A stretch of DNA of 64,000 bases from Phymatolithon calcareum. Lineage: Eukaryota; Rhodophyta; Florideophyceae; Hapalidiales. A program made the position numbers and the translations under genes. Below the pieces are notes generated by a model that saw only the letters and a list, made by a program, of their open reading frames with translations, was not told the origin of the DNA and made no database searches. This document shows positions 61,645 through 64,000 of the stretch, one piece after another. The number at the start of each line of letters is the position of its first letter. Within the stretch, counting starts at the first letter, position 1. The stretch lies in contig OZ345369.1 in NCBI GenBank assembly GCA_977006965.1, forward strand, positions 1,798,001-1,862,000, written 5' to 3'.

Positions 61645-62327
61645 AAATCGTGGAAATCAGAGTCCAGGTGGACGTTGCTGAGTCAGATCTGGTATCTCAG
61701 CTCAGTGAGCCAATTGAAAACGTCCATGTGTTGACAAACATGGTGACTGGATTTGCTTACAGAAGGCGATTCAGGAGAATTAAGTAACTTGACTGAAAAT
61801 ATTTTGGAGCTCTAAAGCCTTCTGACCCGGGAAGTTAAACTCGCCCATGCGCTTCGGCGCACCGATCCACCGCTCTCGAAGGACTTGGGCCACACTTCGA
61901 GTTCGGCACGAGGATATGAGATGTCGCGAAACTCCCCTGCGCCCATCTGCGTGCGGACGGACACTTTAGCGCCTTGCGCTACGAATATACTGTTGAAGAT
62001 TTGTCCAACCCTGAACACTCTCGCTGTGCGAGAACGAGACAAGACCACACTACCAAGAGCTATATTCTAAGTTTTTTCCTTCATCCTTCAACTCCGCTGT
62101 AAGAGCTGGGGCAAGAGCTCCTTGCTGCGGCGGGAGGAGGTTGTTTGCTGCTTGAATCCTCTGGACGAAACGACAACGGAAGCTTGCTTTAGCTGCCGTA
62201 TGATAGTGCACGAAAAAATCCTCGTCGGCAAACGAGGTATGATAAGTGGGCCGATACTGTACGCTTATTATAGCGGTGCTGCGTACTTTTAAAATAAATT
62301 CCATCTCTCTCTCTAAAACCCAGGCTG
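61645..62327. other. intergenic, unrecognised minus-strand coding-like sequence
   Basis: Two minus-strand ORFs, 62340-62050 and 62048-61812, are protein-like. The first ends with HTAAKASFRCRFVQRIQAA and TAELKDEGKNLEYSSW; the second includes VGQIFNSIFVAQGAKVSV and AGEFRDISYPRAELEVWP. They could be exons of one gene, but no family is recognised and no clean intron joins them. Confidence 0.3.
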
Positions 62328-62870
62328 GAGACAGAACCATCAGGGTTCTGACTCCAGCCCAATGGTTCGGATTGGTCAGTAAAATTTTATTGACTAATCA
62401 GAACCTTGGTTCTGACAGAAACTTTTATAGTAAGAGTTCTGCTAAATTAATTTAGCAGAAAGCCTTGCCGTTTTTGGTCCTGATGCCAACCTGGATAGAG
62501 AGGCTCGTGTCAGAACCATGGTTCGGATTGGTTTAAAAGAGGCTGGAGTCAGAACTAAGGTTCGGACAGATTCTTTTATAGTAAGACTGACTTTGATTTT
62601 CTGCTAAATTAATTTAGCAGAAAGCGTTATGGTTTTTGGTCCTGATGCCAACCTGGATAGAGAGGCTCGTGTCTGAACCATGGTTCAGATTGCTTTAAAA
62701 GAGGCTGGAGTCAGAACCAAGGTTCGGACAGATTCTTATATAGTAAGATTGACTTTGATTTTCTGCTAAATTAATTTAGCAGAAAGCGTTATGGTTTTTG
62801 GTCCTGATGCCAGCCTGGATAAAGCGGCTGGAGTCAGAACCACGGTTCTGAAAGATACTTATAGTACGAA
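62328..62870. repeat. 162-bp tandem repeat with palindromic core (about 3 units)
   Basis: CTGCTAAATTAATTTAGCAG recurs at 62439, 62601 and 62763, a constant period of 162. Each unit also carries TTGGTCCTGATGCCA, GGATA and one or two GAACCATGGTTC-type palindromes flanked by GGCTGGAGTCAGAACC. Units two and three are about 95% alike by eye and unit one is more diverged. Confidence 0.9.
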
Positions 62871-64000
62871 TCTGTCGGGTAGTAGCCGCGTTGCTCTTTT
62901 CGTTTCCAACACTGTTCCATCTCTTCTAATTCTCGATCAATATCCCGAATGATCGTGGAGAGCAAAAAATACTCTAAAAGTAAGAAGAACGCCGAACATT
63001 GGAGACCATGGTCTCCAGTTCAGTCACCCCAAAAGCGGCTGGCTAGAGCCAAAACGGCTGGACTTTTGACCAGGGCAAAGTACTAATTCTCCTGAATCAC
63101 CTTCTTACAGCTATGATAAATTGGCCAGTGCAGTGTGAACTGGCCAATCTGACAGTGCCAGATACACATCGTGTACGTTAGGTATGATTGACAACGAATC
63201 TACATGGCCGCATTCTCGTCTCGCTCTGGCTCGGTCCTCGCGTCTCTCACTAAACTTAGTCGGCAGAACTGTCCGTATTCTCCAAGCGCTCGAGTCCGTT
63301 ATGTCCCCTGGATGGTCTTCGATACTCGGCGAGCGTAAATAGTAGAAATCGAACATTTCTCTGACGACCGTCAGTGCAGGTGTTTGTGCACTTGCAGTTG
63401 GCAGATCGCACAGGTAGAGTGGTACACTGACATGAAGGAGGCAGGAAAAGTTGTAAGAGAAGACCAAAGGTAGTAGGAACGGCAGTGCGTTCGCAGCGGT
63501 GCACGTAGAGGGCCGTGCGTGAAGACGTCTTCCTGTTACATTGTTGTTCAGGCTAAGTAACCGCGGGAGGGTGATGGAGCGGCGCAGTTAATCGAGGCTA
63601 TGCAAGGCAAGACAACGAGGGAAGATGATGTTCACGGCGGTACTGCGGCATGGCGAGTCACGGAAGCTTCGCTTCCGCGGCGGGTGCAGCAGGGAGGATC
63701 AGGAAGCGGTCAAGGGCGGGTTGTCTCGGCGACAGCGGTGTAGGGACAAAAGTTCGCCTTCGGGAAGACGAGTGCAGTGCGATATGGTGCAATGGTTGGC
63801 GGAGACGGGGGAATGATGGTAGAAATGGTGACGAGTGGTTATCATACTGTTGGGGTGTCCCCCATAAGATGATTACTCTACGGTAGGTATTGTCCAGGAC
63901 GTTGATCTGCTCCAAAGCAAGGACAGCAGAGTACAGAGTAACCTTATAACTTTTCATTTGTTGGAACGGGCGAAGTAGAGTAGAGATTTCAGGGGACAGG
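62871..64000. other. intergenic to the window edge
   Basis: TGGAGACCATGGTCTCCA (63000-63017) is a perfect 18-bp palindrome. The minus-strand ORF 63957-63658 (MKSYKVTLYSAVLALEQINV) might be an exon of a gene extending right of the window. No other gene is supported. Confidence 0.4.

Noticed and set aside
62328-62870. CRISPR-like array
   Set aside because: The units are contiguous 162-bp tandem repeats with no unique spacers, and the host is a eukaryote.

Overview
The window looks like nuclear DNA of a red alga (Rhodophyta), probably mesophilic. The strongest clue is a four-exon gene at 19887-20815 for a red-algal type light-harvesting (Lhcr) protein. Clearly eukaryotic genes support this: ribosomal protein eL21, a nuclear gene for mitochondrial-type uL14, an ALYREF-type mRNA export factor, Enhancer of polycomb, PIF1 helicase, DCAF11/WDR23, a double B-box protein and an NDUFA9-like protein. 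Two more proteins carry apparent plastid presequences. Most genes are intronless, and the introns that can be seen are short (about 84-109 nt), as in several red algal genomes. The genus is not determinable from the sequence alone.

Layout. 1-13.9 kb is dominated by two almost identical 4.43 kb mobile elements (1041-5467 and 8948-13374). Each carries an intact 870-codon Fanzor gene, the eukaryotic relative of TnpB and Cas12. Copy 1 sits inside an intron-containing minus-strand host gene. If it is removed, the host reading frame closes exactly. Copy 2 lies downstream of a short-chain dehydrogenase gene and abuts the decayed 3' end of an older, related Fanzor. Between the copies are a minus-strand gene with ALG/AIG-type repeats and the dehydrogenase. 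14-29.9 kb is a gene region: ALYREF, a sucrose-transporter-like MFS protein, Lhcr, DCAF11, eL21, uL14m and a B-box protein, with some decayed gene fragments. 30-37.5 kb is repeat-rich, with a long snapback hairpin, a small family of repeated ORF ends and a LINE-type reverse transcriptase. 37.6-44.7 kb holds a ChaN-like lumenal protein and PIF1 (divergent) and a PH-domain protein. 44.7-51.3 kb is mostly non-coding, with a pogo-type MITE, hairpins and many TACTGTAC-type short repeats. 51.3-61.7 kb holds Enhancer of polycomb, an NDUFA9-like protein, a wrecked sucrose-transporter pseudogene and a plastid-type acyl-ACP/acyl-CoA synthetase. The last 2.3 kb holds a 162-bp tandem repeat built around a perfect palindrome.

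The most interesting system is the Fanzor element. It has no evident terminal inverted repeats and no target-site duplication. It carries a TnpB-like nuclease gene whose 3' region folds into consecutive stem-loops ending at the element boundary, as expected of an omega-RNA scaffold whose guide is read from flanking host DNA. A likely second, divergent, intron-containing gene for a membrane-anchored protein lies in its left half. The host-gene insertion gives an unusually clean empty-site inference. All functional statements rest on motif recognition by eye, and no database search was possible.
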